From an uncultured Clostridium sp. (lineage in GTDB: Bacteria > Bacillota_I > Bacilli_A > RF39 > UBA660), in the NCBI GenBank assembly GCA_945788325.1, contig CALZLL010000008.1:1-21648 (forward strand): 21,648 bases of DNA, read 5' to 3'. Below are positions 7,725 to 15,584 of this stretch, in pieces; the first letter of the stretch is position 1, and each line of letters begins with the position of its first letter. The notes below the pieces were generated by a model. That model was not told where the DNA came from and did not search any database. It saw nothing but the letters and a program-made list of their open reading frames with translations. The position numbers and the translations under genes were made by a program.

Positions 7725-7753
7725 ATAATATCAAAAAAGAGTAATCCTGTCAA
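7725..7753 (-). promoter_or_regulatory. Strong promoter of the 241-residue gene
   Basis: A perfect -35 TTGACA at 7753-7748 and -10 TATTAT at 7730-7725 are spaced by 17 nt. The -35 lies in the loop of the nifJ terminator and the spacer contains its 3' arm and T tract. Confidence 0.8.
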
Positions 7754-7765
7754 ATCACTCTTTTT
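7733..7765 (-). terminator. Intrinsic terminator of nifJ
   Basis: A 9-bp stem AAAAAGAGT/ACTCTTTTT (7765-7757 with 7742-7734) with a 14-nt loop ends in T residues. The 5' arm overlaps the last codons of nifJ. Confidence 0.8.
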
Positions 7766-10700
7766 CTGATAATTCTTTATAATAATTAAATCTTTTAATA
7801 GCTAAATTTTTATTAGCTTCAAAAAGTTCTTTTGCTCTTTGTTCGTTAACAAGCCTTGTCATTGCATATCTATTTTCTTTACTCAAAAATTCTTCATACT
7901 TATCAAAGCTTGGATTTTTATAATCTAATGATAACTTTTCTTTTTCTGGATCATATCTAAATATTGGCCAATATCCACTTTCTACAGCAAGTTTTTCTTC
8001 ACTTATACTATCTTTCATACCTGATTTAATACCATGATTAATACATGGTGAGTACGCAATTATAATTGATGGCCCATCATGTTTTTCAGCCTCAGTAAAT
8101 GCTTTTATCGTCTGTTGCATATTAGCGCCTAAACATATTTGTGCTACGTAAACATTATCATAAGAAAGAGCCATTCTTGCTAAATCCTTTTTTTGACCTT
8201 TTTTACCACTAGATGAGAACTTAGCAGTTGCTCCACTTCTAGTTGCCTTAGATGTTTGGCCGCCAGTATTTGAATATACCTCAGTATCCAAAACTAAAAT
8301 ATTAACGTTTTCTTTAGATGCTAATACGTGGTCTAATCCTCCATAACCTATATCATAAGCCCATCCATCGCCACCTATTATCCAAACTGATTTAGGCATA
8401 ATATATTTTTTTAATCTTTCGGCTTTCATAGCTTCACTAAAATCAAAGTTTTTAATCATATCTTCTGCTTTTTCTAAATTTTCATCATCTTCCATCCAAC
8501 GATCCGCAATTTCTTTATTTGCATCTGATAGGTCACTATTTTTTAATATACTTTTAATACGCTCTTTTTGAACTCTATCTCCCATTTTAATTCCTAAACC
8601 AAACTCAGCATTATCTTCAAATAATGAATTTGCCCAAGATACGTTATATGGCATAGAAGGATGCGAAGCTCCATAAATTGAAGAACATCCAGTAGCGTTT
8701 GCAATTACTAATCTTTCGTTAAAAAGCTGAGTTAATAATTTTAAATATGGTGTTTCTCCGCATCCTGCACAAGCACCAGAAAATTCAAATAAAGGCTTTT
8801 CAAATTGAGAACCCTTAATTGTGTTTTTCGGAAAAACTTTTTTATTTAAGTCATCGTCAAACATAACTGATACATTTTTTTTAGGAGCTTTTTCTTTTTC
8901 CATCATAATGATTGCCTTTTCTTTAGCAGGACAAACACTAGCACAAACACCACAACCCGTACAATCCTTCCAAGAAATACCCATGTAAAAATATAAATCA
9001 TCTTTACCTGGCACATTAGCTACCTTACCTTCTAAATTATACCTTTCAACTTCTTCTTTATTTAAAACAAATGGTCTTATAACACCATGTGGACAAGCTA
9101 AAGAACACATGTTACACTGTATGCATTTTTCTTTATCCCAACAAGGAAGCATGTTAGCTATATCACTTTTTTCTAACTTACTAGTAGCGGGCATAAAGCT
9201 TCCCTCAAGATGATTTTCAAAATCTTTAACACTTAAATTATCACCATCTAAATTATAAATATATTTCATAACTTTATCTTTAATTAAATGATTTTCATAA
9301 TCTTTTTCTTCCCCAAGTAAAGTCATATTAATATCCACTTTAATTAAATTATCATTTACTTCGTTAATAGCATCTAAGTTAGCATCTACTACCTCAGAAC
9401 CTTTTTTAGAAAATTTCTTTCTTATTTGTTCTCTTATCTTATTAAGAATTAAATCATAATTAACTAGTCCACCAACTTTAAAGATAGCAGTTTCCATAAT
9501 CATACTTATCTTGTTTGGTATGTTATGTCTTCTTGCAATTTCAAAAGCATCTATCGTATAAAAATCAATGTTTTTATCGATCATTATTTTCTTTACCTTA
9601 TTTGGTAAAAATTGTACTAGGTCATCACCTTTTTTATCAGTAACTAAAATAAATGTACCATTTTTCTTTATTTTATCTAAAATATTATATCTTAAAAGAT
9701 ACGTATCTTTAGTACATACTAACGTATTTGCTTTTTCAACATAGTATGGTCTTGATATATCTTCTCTTGCAATTCTAAGATGAGATTTTGTAACGCCACC
9801 TGACTTTTTTGAATCATACTGAAAATAACCTTGAACAAAAGCATCAGTATAATTTCCCATTATGGTAATTATATCTTTTGAAGCAGTTACCATACCATCA
9901 GAACCATATCCATATATTAATAATTCACGTGTACCTTTATGTTTAACCTTATATTCAGGTATTGGAATACTCCTATTTGTTAAATCGTCATTAATACCAA
10001 CCGTAAAATTATTAAAATTATTTGGATTATCTAAAAAATCGAATACTGCTTTAATACAAGCTGCATCAGTATTTTTGCTAGAAAGTCCATATCTTCCACC
10101 TATTATTTTAGGTGCTAATTCTTTACTTTGATACATAGAACATACATCTAAGTATAATGGTTCACCACTTGCTCCTGGTTCTTTAGTTCTATCTAATACA
10201 GCAATTTTCTTAACTGTTTTAGGAATTACGTCAAAGAAGTATTTTTTACTAAACGGTCTGTATAAATGAACTTCAACAAGACCTAAACCTTCTTCGTTAT
10301 CTACTACTTCTTTTATGGTATCACAAACTGATCCCATGGCAACAATTACCTTTGTAGCATTTTTATCACCATAATAATTAAATGGTTTATAATCTTTACC
10401 AGTTATTTCATTAATTTTTTGCATATAATCATTTACTACGTCAGGCATCTTATCATACTTTATGTTTCTAGCTTCAGTATTTTGAAAATAAACATCATCA
10501 TTTTGGGTAGTACCACGAATTACTTTACTTGCTAAAAGACTTTTATCTTTAAAGTCATCAAGTGCTTTTCTATTTAGTAAATATAATAAATCTTTACCAT
10601 CTAATACTTCTATTTTTTTTAATTCATGTGACGTTCTAAATCCATCAAAAAAGTTAAGAACTGGCATACTATTATCAATTGCAGATAAGTAAGATACCGC

Positions 10701-11156
10701 GGTTAAATTCATAACGTCTTGAACGTCTGATGATGCAATCATTGAAAAACCAGTTGGTCTTACCGCGTAAACATCTTGATGATCTCCTAATATACTTAAA
10801 GCATGTGTTGCTATACTTCTAGCAGCTACGTTAATAACACATGGTAAACATTCCCCTGCTATTTTATACATACTTGGAATCATAAGAAGTAAACCTTGTG
10901 ATGCCGTATAAGTAGTTGCAAGTGTTCCTGCTTGCAACATACCATGAACTAATCCTATTGCACCTGCTTCACTTTGCATTTCCATTACCTTAACTGGAGT
11001 TCCATATAAATTATTAAAACCTTTATTAGATAATTCATCTACTTTCTCAGCCATTGTTGAAGCTGGTGTTATTGGATAAATACCAGCAGCTTCACTAAAC
11101 AAATAAGATACATAACTACAAGCTTCATTACCATCCATTACTTTATATTTTTTCAT
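7755..11156 (-). CDS. nifJ: Pyruvate:ferredoxin (flavodoxin) oxidoreductase
   Basis: This single-chain PFOR (1133 residues from the preferred start) oxidatively decarboxylates pyruvate to acetyl-CoA and CO2, reducing ferredoxin or flavodoxin. It is oxygen-sensitive and marks anaerobic energy metabolism. The N-terminal pyrimidine-binding domain reads EAAGIYPITPAS. The two ferredoxin-type clusters are CIQCNMCSLACP (about 678-689) and CTGCGVCASVCP (about 732-743). The thiamine diphosphate and proximal cluster region contains CAGCGETPYL, ATGCSSIYGAS, IGGDGWAYDIGYGG (about 925-940) and SPCINHG, so all cluster cysteines are present. I start at ATG 11156 (or 11159, two adjacent ATGs), because GAGGG lies 7 nt upstream. 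An in-frame ATG at 11174 would sit at the transcription start and enclose the RBS. It is a monocistronic unit. Confidence 0.97.
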   Translation of the reverse strand: MKKYKVMDGNEACSYVSYLFSEAAGIYPITPASTMAEKVDELSNKGFNNLYGTPVKVMEMQSEAGAIGLVHGMLQAGTLATTYTASQGLLLMIPSMYKIAGECLPCVINVAARSIATHALSILGDHQDVYAVRPTGFSMIASSDVQDVMNLTAVSYLSAIDNSMPVLNFFDGFRTSHELKKIEVLDGKDLLYLLNRKALDDFKDKSLLASKVIRGTTQNDDVYFQNTEARNIKYDKMPDVVNDYMQKINEITGKDYKPFNYYGDKNATKVIVAMGSVCDTIKEVVDNEEGLGLVEVHLYRPFSKKYFFDVIPKTVKKIAVLDRTKEPGASGEPLYLDVCSMYQSKELAPKIIGGRYGLSSKNTDAACIKAVFDFLDNPNNFNNFTVGINDDLTNRSIPIPEYKVKHKGTRELLIYGYGSDGMVTASKDIITIMGNYTDAFVQGYFQYDSKKSGGVTKSHLRIAREDISRPYYVEKANTLVCTKDTYLLRYNILDKIKKNGTFILVTDKKGDDLVQFLPNKVKKIMIDKNIDFYTIDAFEIARRHNIPNKISMIMETAIFKVGGLVNYDLILNKIREQIRKKFSKKGSEVVDANLDAINEVNDNLIKVDINMTLLGEEKDYENHLIKDKVMKYIYNLDGDNLSVKDFENHLEGSFMPATSKLEKSDIANMLPCWDKEKCIQCNMCSLACPHGVIRPFVLNKEEVERYNLEGKVANVPGKDDLYFYMGISWKDCTGCGVCASVCPAKEKAIIMMEKEKAPKKNVSVMFDDDLNKKVFPKNTIKGSQFEKPLFEFSGACAGCGETPYLKLLTQLFNERLVIANATGCSSIYGASHPSMPYNVSWANSLFEDNAEFGLGIKMGDRVQKERIKSILKNSDLSDANKEIADRWMEDDENLEKAEDMIKNFDFSEAMKAERLKKYIMPKSVWIIGGDGWAYDIGYGGLDHVLASKENVNILVLDTEVYSNTGGQTSKATRSGATAKFSSSGKKGQKKDLARMALSYDNVYVAQICLGANMQQTIKAFTEAEKHDGPSIIIAYSPCINHGIKSGMKDSISEEKLAVESGYWPIFRYDPEKEKLSLDYKNPSFDKYEEFLSKENRYAMTRLVNEQRAKELFEANKNLAIKRFNYYKELSEKE

Positions 11157-11178
11157 CATTACACCCTCTATCATAATA

Positions 11179-11187
11179 ATTATACCA
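11179..11187 (-). promoter_or_regulatory. Extended -10 promoter of nifJ
   Basis: TGG-TATAAT gives a perfect -10 at 11184-11179 with an upstream TG extension. There is no good -35. The start would be near 11172, leaving a very short leader before the RBS and ATG. Confidence 0.65.
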
Positions 11188-11221
11188 TATTAATCTTATT
11201 TTTAAATATACCAATATATTT

Positions 11222-11256
11222 AAAAATAGTTAGTTTTTCAAAAACTAACTATTTTT
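11222..11256 (-). terminator. Long hairpin terminator of typA
   Basis: A near-perfect inverted repeat of about 17 bp (11256-11240 with 11238-11222), with its central bases forming the loop, contains the typA stop codon TAG and ends in T residues. It separates typA from nifJ. Confidence 0.85.
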
Positions 11257-13059
11257 TCTTGCATCAAATTTCTTTCTTTCTTCAGTATTTAAAATTCTTT
11301 TTCTTAATCTAAAGTTTTCTGGTGTAACTTCTACTAATTCATCAGAATTAATATAATCTAAACAAACTTCTAAAGATAATTTACGAGGTCTTTTTAAAAC
11401 TACGGTATGATCTTTACCAGCACTTCTAGTATTTGTTTGTTGTTTTTGTTTAACAACGTTTACCGCTAAATCATTTTCACGGTTATTTTCACCAACAATC
11501 ATTCCTTCGTATACTTCACATCCTGGTTCAATAAACATAACCCCACGATCTTCTAATTGTCCTAACCCGTATGCCGATGCCTTACCATTTTCCATCGAAA
11601 CTAAAACACCTAGTTTTCTTTCTCCAACAACCGCATCAGCCATTGGCATATATTCTTTAAACGTATGGTTAATTATCCCATATCCTTTTGTCATGGTCAT
11701 AAAATCAGTCATAAAACCAATTAATCCCCTTGATGGTATAGTATAATTTAACCTAACTTGATTTTGATTATTAGTCATGTTAATCATTGTACCACCACGA
11801 ACACCTAATGCTTCAATTACTGGCCCTACGTTTTCTTCTGGAACTTCTAATTGTAAGTCTTCATATGGTTCACACTTAACACCATCTATTTCTTTTACAA
11901 TAACTTCAGGTTTTGAAACTTGCATTTCATATCCTTCTCTTCTCATGTTTTCTATTAATATTGATAGATGAAGTTCACCACGACCAGATACTATCCAACT
12001 TTCAGTATCATTTTCTTTTACTCTTAAAGATACATCCCTTTGTGTTTCTTTCATAAGTCTTTCTTCTAATTTTCTAGCTGTTACAAACTTTCCTTCTTTA
12101 CCTGCAAACGGAGAATTATTAACACCAAAAGTCATTTGTAAAGTAGGTTCATCTATTCTAAGAATTGGAAGTGCATCTTCCTTTCCAATATCACAAACAG
12201 TTTCTCCAACAGAAATATCAGGTAGTCCAGAAATAGCTATTATTTCTCCGGCATGAGCTTCTTTTATTTCTATTCTTTTAAGTCCTAGAAAACCAAATAA
12301 TTTTTGAATTCTAAATTGCTTTATCGTACCATCTAACCTAACACAAGAAACCATTTCATTTTCTTTTATCGTACCACGCGCTATTCTACCAATACCTATT
12401 CTACCTACGTAATCGTTATAATCTAGTAAAGCTGGTTGAAATTGTAATGAAGATGCACTATCAGTACTTGGACCTGGAATATTATTAATAATCATATCTA
12501 AAACCGGATCCATCGTATGCTCTTGAGTAGATAAATCTTTATCTAAACTTGAAGTACCATTTAAAGCAGATACATAAACAACCGGAAACTCTAATTGGTC
12601 ATCATCTGCACCAAGCTCTATAAATAATTCTAATACTTCATCTAATACTTCATCAATTCTAGTAGATGGTTTATCAACCTTATTTATTGCAACAATAGGT
12701 TTAACACCAGCTTCTAGAGCTTTTTTAAGTACAAACCTAGTTTGAGGCATCGTACCTTCATAAGCATCAACAACTAATAATACACCATCAACCATGTGCA
12801 TTATTCTTTCTACCTCTCCACCAAAATCAGCATGTCCTGGAGTATCTAATATGTTTATTCTATAACCTTTATAATTAATTGCGGTTGTTTTAGCAAGTAT
12901 TGTAATTCCTCTTTCTCTTTCAATATCATTAGAATCCATTGCCCTTGTTTCTACTTCTTCATTTTCTCTAAAAGTACCAGATTGTTTTAATAATTCATCA
13001 ACCAAGGTTGTTTTACCATGGTCAACGTGAGCAATTATTGCAACGTTTCTTATTTCCAT
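11245..13059 (-). CDS. typA: GTPase TypA/BipA
   Basis: This 604-residue ribosome-associated translational GTPase belongs to the EF-G-like class and is implicated in ribosome assembly and stress or cold adaptation. G1 is AHVDHGKTT at the N-terminus, G2 is in ERERGITI, G3 is DTPGHADF, G4 is NKVD and G5 is in SALNG. The EF-G-like domains III and V follow (NSPFAGKEGKFVTARKLEER, SGRGELHLSILIENMRREG), and the TypA-specific C-terminus follows (NVVKQKQQTNTRSAGKD, RKRILN). Its length is normal for the family. The start is supported by AGAGGTG 6-7 nt upstream. It is monocistronic, with an extended -10 promoter upstream and a strong terminator overlapping its stop. Confidence 0.97.
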   Translation of the reverse strand: MEIRNVAIIAHVDHGKTTLVDELLKQSGTFRENEEVETRAMDSNDIERERGITILAKTTAINYKGYRINILDTPGHADFGGEVERIMHMVDGVLLVVDAYEGTMPQTRFVLKKALEAGVKPIVAINKVDKPSTRIDEVLDEVLELFIELGADDDQLEFPVVYVSALNGTSSLDKDLSTQEHTMDPVLDMIINNIPGPSTDSASSLQFQPALLDYNDYVGRIGIGRIARGTIKENEMVSCVRLDGTIKQFRIQKLFGFLGLKRIEIKEAHAGEIIAISGLPDISVGETVCDIGKEDALPILRIDEPTLQMTFGVNNSPFAGKEGKFVTARKLEERLMKETQRDVSLRVKENDTESWIVSGRGELHLSILIENMRREGYEMQVSKPEVIVKEIDGVKCEPYEDLQLEVPEENVGPVIEALGVRGGTMINMTNNQNQVRLNYTIPSRGLIGFMTDFMTMTKGYGIINHTFKEYMPMADAVVGERKLGVLVSMENGKASAYGLGQLEDRGVMFIEPGCEVYEGMIVGENNRENDLAVNVVKQKQQTNTRSAGKDHTVVLKRPRKLSLEVCLDYINSDELVEVTPENFRLRKRILNTEERKKFDARKNS

Positions 13060-13090
13060 AACTTACACCTCTTTTTTTACTAACTTGTTA

Positions 13091-13099
13091 ATTATAGCA
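13091..13099 (-). promoter_or_regulatory. Extended -10 promoter of typA
   Basis: TGC-TATAAT gives a perfect -10 at 13096-13091 with a TG extension. A weak -35 (TTGTAA) lies about 18 nt upstream. Confidence 0.65.
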
Positions 13100-13139
13100 C
13101 AAAATAATAAAATATTACAAAAAATTTATATTAAATATT

Positions 13140-13165
13140 AAAAACCATCCTTAAGGATAGTTTTT
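13140..13165 (-). terminator. Intrinsic terminator of the cysteine-rich exported protein gene
   Basis: An 11-bp stem with one wobble pair (AAAAACTATCC/GGATGGTTTTT) and the loop TTAA, ending in T5, lies 18 nt after the stop codon. Confidence 0.88.
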
Positions 13166-13182
13166 ATGGTTGTATAATTATT

Positions 13183-14583
13183 TTATAACTCAGATTTTTT
13201 AAAACTAACAACAGGTCTAAATAATCCTAAAGATTCATTTACTTTTTGATTTGATAGCTCATCACTACTAAACATTGCACATTCATACAAACTACAATAA
13301 TTTATCCAATAATGTTCCCCATAATTCACAAAAGAAGGAGATCCATTAGGACAAAAACCAGTTCCAGTACCTGTACAACCTAACATCTGTAATTGACTAA
13401 TATCTAGTAATTGAACTATTGCAGAAGTCTTCCCAAGTCCTTTTAAATAATTCTCATAATTTTTTGCGTATGTATATACGTTTACAGGTTCTTCCGTCAT
13501 GGTTGAATAATTAGGTTGCTTGCTATCAAATCCTTTATTACCAAATGTATTAGAATTACTAGCTCCCTCAAATATTAACGTTTCATAATCTGAGAATTTA
13601 ACATATCCAGTACCTGCAAATAAATGTGTACATTTTTCATCACCTACATTTTTTGAATTACCAAGTTCATCAGTACAATATGCAAAAGATTCTTGTAAAG
13701 GTATAAATATTTTTTCCATATATTCCTCTTCAGTAGCTCCAAAATATGTTGGATCTTGAAGACCATAATTAGGAGTAGATGTATCAAGTAATTCATAAGA
13801 AAACTCAGTACCACTATCAGTAAATGTAATATATCTATTATAACCGTATAATAATGCATCTTTAGCAATTGTTAATACATGTTCACCACCAAGATCTCCG
13901 ATTACATAAAAATCTTCTGATTTACCAGTATCATTATTACAAACTGATATTACATCACCTTCACTATATTTATCTTTCTTTTCAAAAGTTGTACATGATG
14001 ATGAGCCTTGACCTCCACTTGCAACTTTTTCATCTGTCTGTACGAAGTTTATTTTATATGATAATGTTATTTCACTTGTTTCTTTTGGTAAATCTTCTTT
14101 TGTTATGTCTTTTTTAAATTCTATTTTTATTGTAAGTGGTATTCTTGTTTCTTTACCTAATATATATCCTTCATTTAATTCTTGTCCATCTTCTTTTATT
14201 ACTTTAAACGATAGATATTTTGCTTGTTCTTCTGTTAATGCTGTTTTTTCTATCTTTTCTATTTTTGCATTTATTGTTCCTTCGTTTACTAAATCTACGT
14301 TATATGTAACACTATCTCCTGGTGTTTTTAAATTAACGTTCATATTTGCTATTTCTACGTAGGTACTTTCATTTATTTTAGCTTCCCCAGTAACTGTTGC
14401 ATCACCTACCTTTATTGGTGATGATAAGTTTTCAAACTTTATTCCCCACTTTGTTGCGTTTAAGTATGCGCTTCCATTTATTGTTAGTGTTTGGGATAAT
14501 GCTGCAAACGCAACTGATAATCCTATTACTGCTATTACGAGTACTACTATTGCTAGTGCTTTTATTCTTCTTTCTTTTTCCAT
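13183..14583 (-). CDS. TasA/SipW-type exported protein with cysteine-rich C-terminal domain
   Basis: This 466-residue secreted protein has an N-terminal signal segment (hydrophobic about 8-29, AFAALSQTLTINGSA), an immunoglobulin-like TasA/camelysin-type domain (about 40-182), a Gly/Ser linker (SGGQGSSS, 189-196) and a C-terminal domain with eight cysteines (197, 215, 303, 318, 403, 411, 430, 435), enough for four disulfides. Its end (YWINYC, then LGLFRPVVSF) resembles DUF6273-like domains, whose members often finish with 'VRPVVSL'; this match is by eye only. No LPxTG or C-terminal membrane anchor is seen. The N-terminal module is shared with the proteins encoded at 3807-4409 and, more distantly, 18736-21048. 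RBS AAAAAGGAG is nearly identical to that of the 200-residue paralogue. A surface adhesion or sensing role is inferred. Confidence 0.8.
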   Translation of the reverse strand: MEKERRIKALAIVVLVIAVIGLSVAFAALSQTLTINGSAYLNATKWGIKFENLSSPIKVGDATVTGEAKINESTYVEIANMNVNLKTPGDSVTYNVDLVNEGTINAKIEKIEKTALTEEQAKYLSFKVIKEDGQELNEGYILGKETRIPLTIKIEFKKDITKEDLPKETSEITLSYKINFVQTDEKVASGGQGSSSCTTFEKKDKYSEGDVISVCNNDTGKSEDFYVIGDLGGEHVLTIAKDALLYGYNRYITFTDSGTEFSYELLDTSTPNYGLQDPTYFGATEEEYMEKIFIPLQESFAYCTDELGNSKNVGDEKCTHLFAGTGYVKFSDYETLIFEGASNSNTFGNKGFDSKQPNYSTMTEEPVNVYTYAKNYENYLKGLGKTSAIVQLLDISQLQMLGCTGTGTGFCPNGSPSFVNYGEHYWINYCSLYECAMFSSDELSNQKVNESLGLFRPVVSFKKSEL

Positions 14584-14600
14584 TTTTTACTCCTTTTTCA

Positions 14601-14723
14601 TTATTGTTCACAAGACCATTTACAAGCTGCTTTTTCAGATGTAAATGTATCTACTTTTTCTTTTTTAGTATATTTATTATTTACTTCATTTAGTTCATCT
14701 TTATAATTTAATTTACAAGTCAT
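14601..14723 (-). CDS. Possible small protein (40 aa), reading frame offset from its RBS
   Basis: This small open frame from ATG 14723 encodes a hydrophilic 40-residue peptide with three cysteines (C3, C34, C38) and ending KWSCEQ. It ends 17 nt before the start of the cysteine-rich exported protein. The best ribosome binding site (AAAGGAG at 14751-14745) fits another ATG at 14737, 7 nt downstream, which yields only M-K-K-K-R before a stop because of an A7 tract (14731-14725). One extra A would fuse that start to this frame as a 45-residue protein. It is not recognised, and whether it is a real gene, a leader peptide or a frameshifted remnant is open. Confidence 0.35.
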   Translation of the reverse strand: MTCKLNYKDELNEVNNKYTKKEKVDTFTSEKAACKWSCEQ

Positions 14724-14790
14724 CTTTTTTTCTTCATGGATTTTCTCCTTTATTATATTTAATTTAAATATTTTATAAATAGTAATTAAC

Positions 14791-15498
14791 TTATCCTAAA
14801 CTTTTTTCATTATTAGGTATAAAAAATACAAAATCACCATTTTCTTCTTTGAATTTTCCAACTAAATTATTTTCTCCAAGTAAATCTCTAGCTTCTTCAA
14901 TAGATATTATTCTAGCTCCTTTTTCAACTAACTTATCAGCATTTTCTTTAGTAGTTCTACCAATAACAACATCACCTACTGCAACATAATCAAATATACT
15001 TTGTCCTACTTCATCTGCAGAAAATTGTCTTTGAGCACCAGATATTTCAAGATGGCTCATTGAAATATCACGAAGACCATATCCATCTCTTAATTCATTT
15101 AAGGTATCCCCTTCTTGAATCGCATATTCAACACAAACATTACTATTTATATTTTCTTGTTTTTCATTTTGAATAACGGCAGTTGTACCTAAGCCTATTG
15201 CCACTATAAGTCCAGCAGCTATTGTCTTTTTTACTAAAGATAGTTTCTTTTCCTTTTTTGTTTTAGGAAATTTAACACCATGTCTTTTTAAATATTTATC
15301 ATAAAGTTCTCTTCTTTCTAACAAATATTCTTCTGCTAACTGTATATATCTATATGCCATTTCATCTTTATTATTTTTTGCTTCTTCTTTCAAGCTATTT
15401 AAAATACTTCTTATTCTTGTATCAGATGCTAAATAAGGTATGTTAAATACTTCATAAAAATTTTCTAAACTAGGTTCTCTTCTTTCATTTTCTACCAT
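14791..15498 (-). CDS. Membrane protein with J-like cytoplasmic domain and LysM-like outer domain
   Basis: This 235-residue protein is read from ATG 15498, chosen because GGAGGT sits 5 nt upstream; an in-frame ATG 24 nt earlier lacks this. Residues 14-74 look like a DnaJ fold (FYEVFNIPYLASDTRIRSIL, later RYIQLAEEYLLERRELYDKY) but lack the HPD tripeptide, so classical Hsp70 stimulation is unlikely. A basic stretch (about 78-91) precedes one membrane helix (about 92-109), which predicts N-terminus inside and C-terminus outside. Residues 122-180 (VEYAIQEGDTLNELRDGYGL, then VGDVVIGR) resemble a LysM domain that binds peptidoglycan. It has its own promoter directly after the RNase J-like gene. A cell-wall-linked scaffold or sensor is plausible; no function is established. 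Confidence 0.75.
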   Translation of the reverse strand: MVENERREPSLENFYEVFNIPYLASDTRIRSILNSLKEEAKNNKDEMAYRYIQLAEEYLLERRELYDKYLKRHGVKFPKTKKEKKLSLVKKTIAAGLIVAIGLGTTAVIQNEKQENINSNVCVEYAIQEGDTLNELRDGYGLRDISMSHLEISGAQRQFSADEVGQSIFDYVAVGDVVIGRTTKENADKLVEKGARIISIEEARDLLGENNLVGKFKEENGDFVFFIPNNEKSLG

Positions 15499-15527
15499 AA
15501 TAGACCTCCATATTATATCCATTATTA

Positions 15528-15556
15528 ATTATATCAAAATAATAAAAATAAATCAA
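15528..15556 (-). promoter_or_regulatory. Promoter of the J-like/LysM-like gene
   Basis: The -35 is TTGATT at 15556-15551 and the -10 is a perfect TATAAT at 15533-15528, with a 17-nt spacer. The -35 overlaps the T tract of the preceding terminator. Confidence 0.78.
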
Positions 15557-15584
15557 AAAAAAGAAGTATATTACTATACTTCTT
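15553..15584 (-). terminator. Intrinsic terminator of the RNase J-like gene
   Basis: A perfect 10-bp stem AAGAAGTATA/TATACTTCTT (15584-15575 with 15570-15561) and 4-nt loop are followed by a run of T. It overlaps the stop codon. Confidence 0.92.

Noticed and set aside
9862..10131. Plus-strand open frame within nifJ
   Set aside because: It is entirely antisense to the pyruvate:ferredoxin oxidoreductase coding region and has no RBS or recognisable product.
11157..11174. Start of nifJ at ATG 11174
   Set aside because: It would place the RBS inside the gene and lies at the predicted transcription start; ATG 11156 or 11159 fits the RBS and the family N-terminus.
14752..14757. TATAAT as promoter of the cysteine-rich exported protein gene
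   Set aside because: It directly abuts the RBS, so the transcript would start in or after the RBS, and no -35 is present at the right distance.
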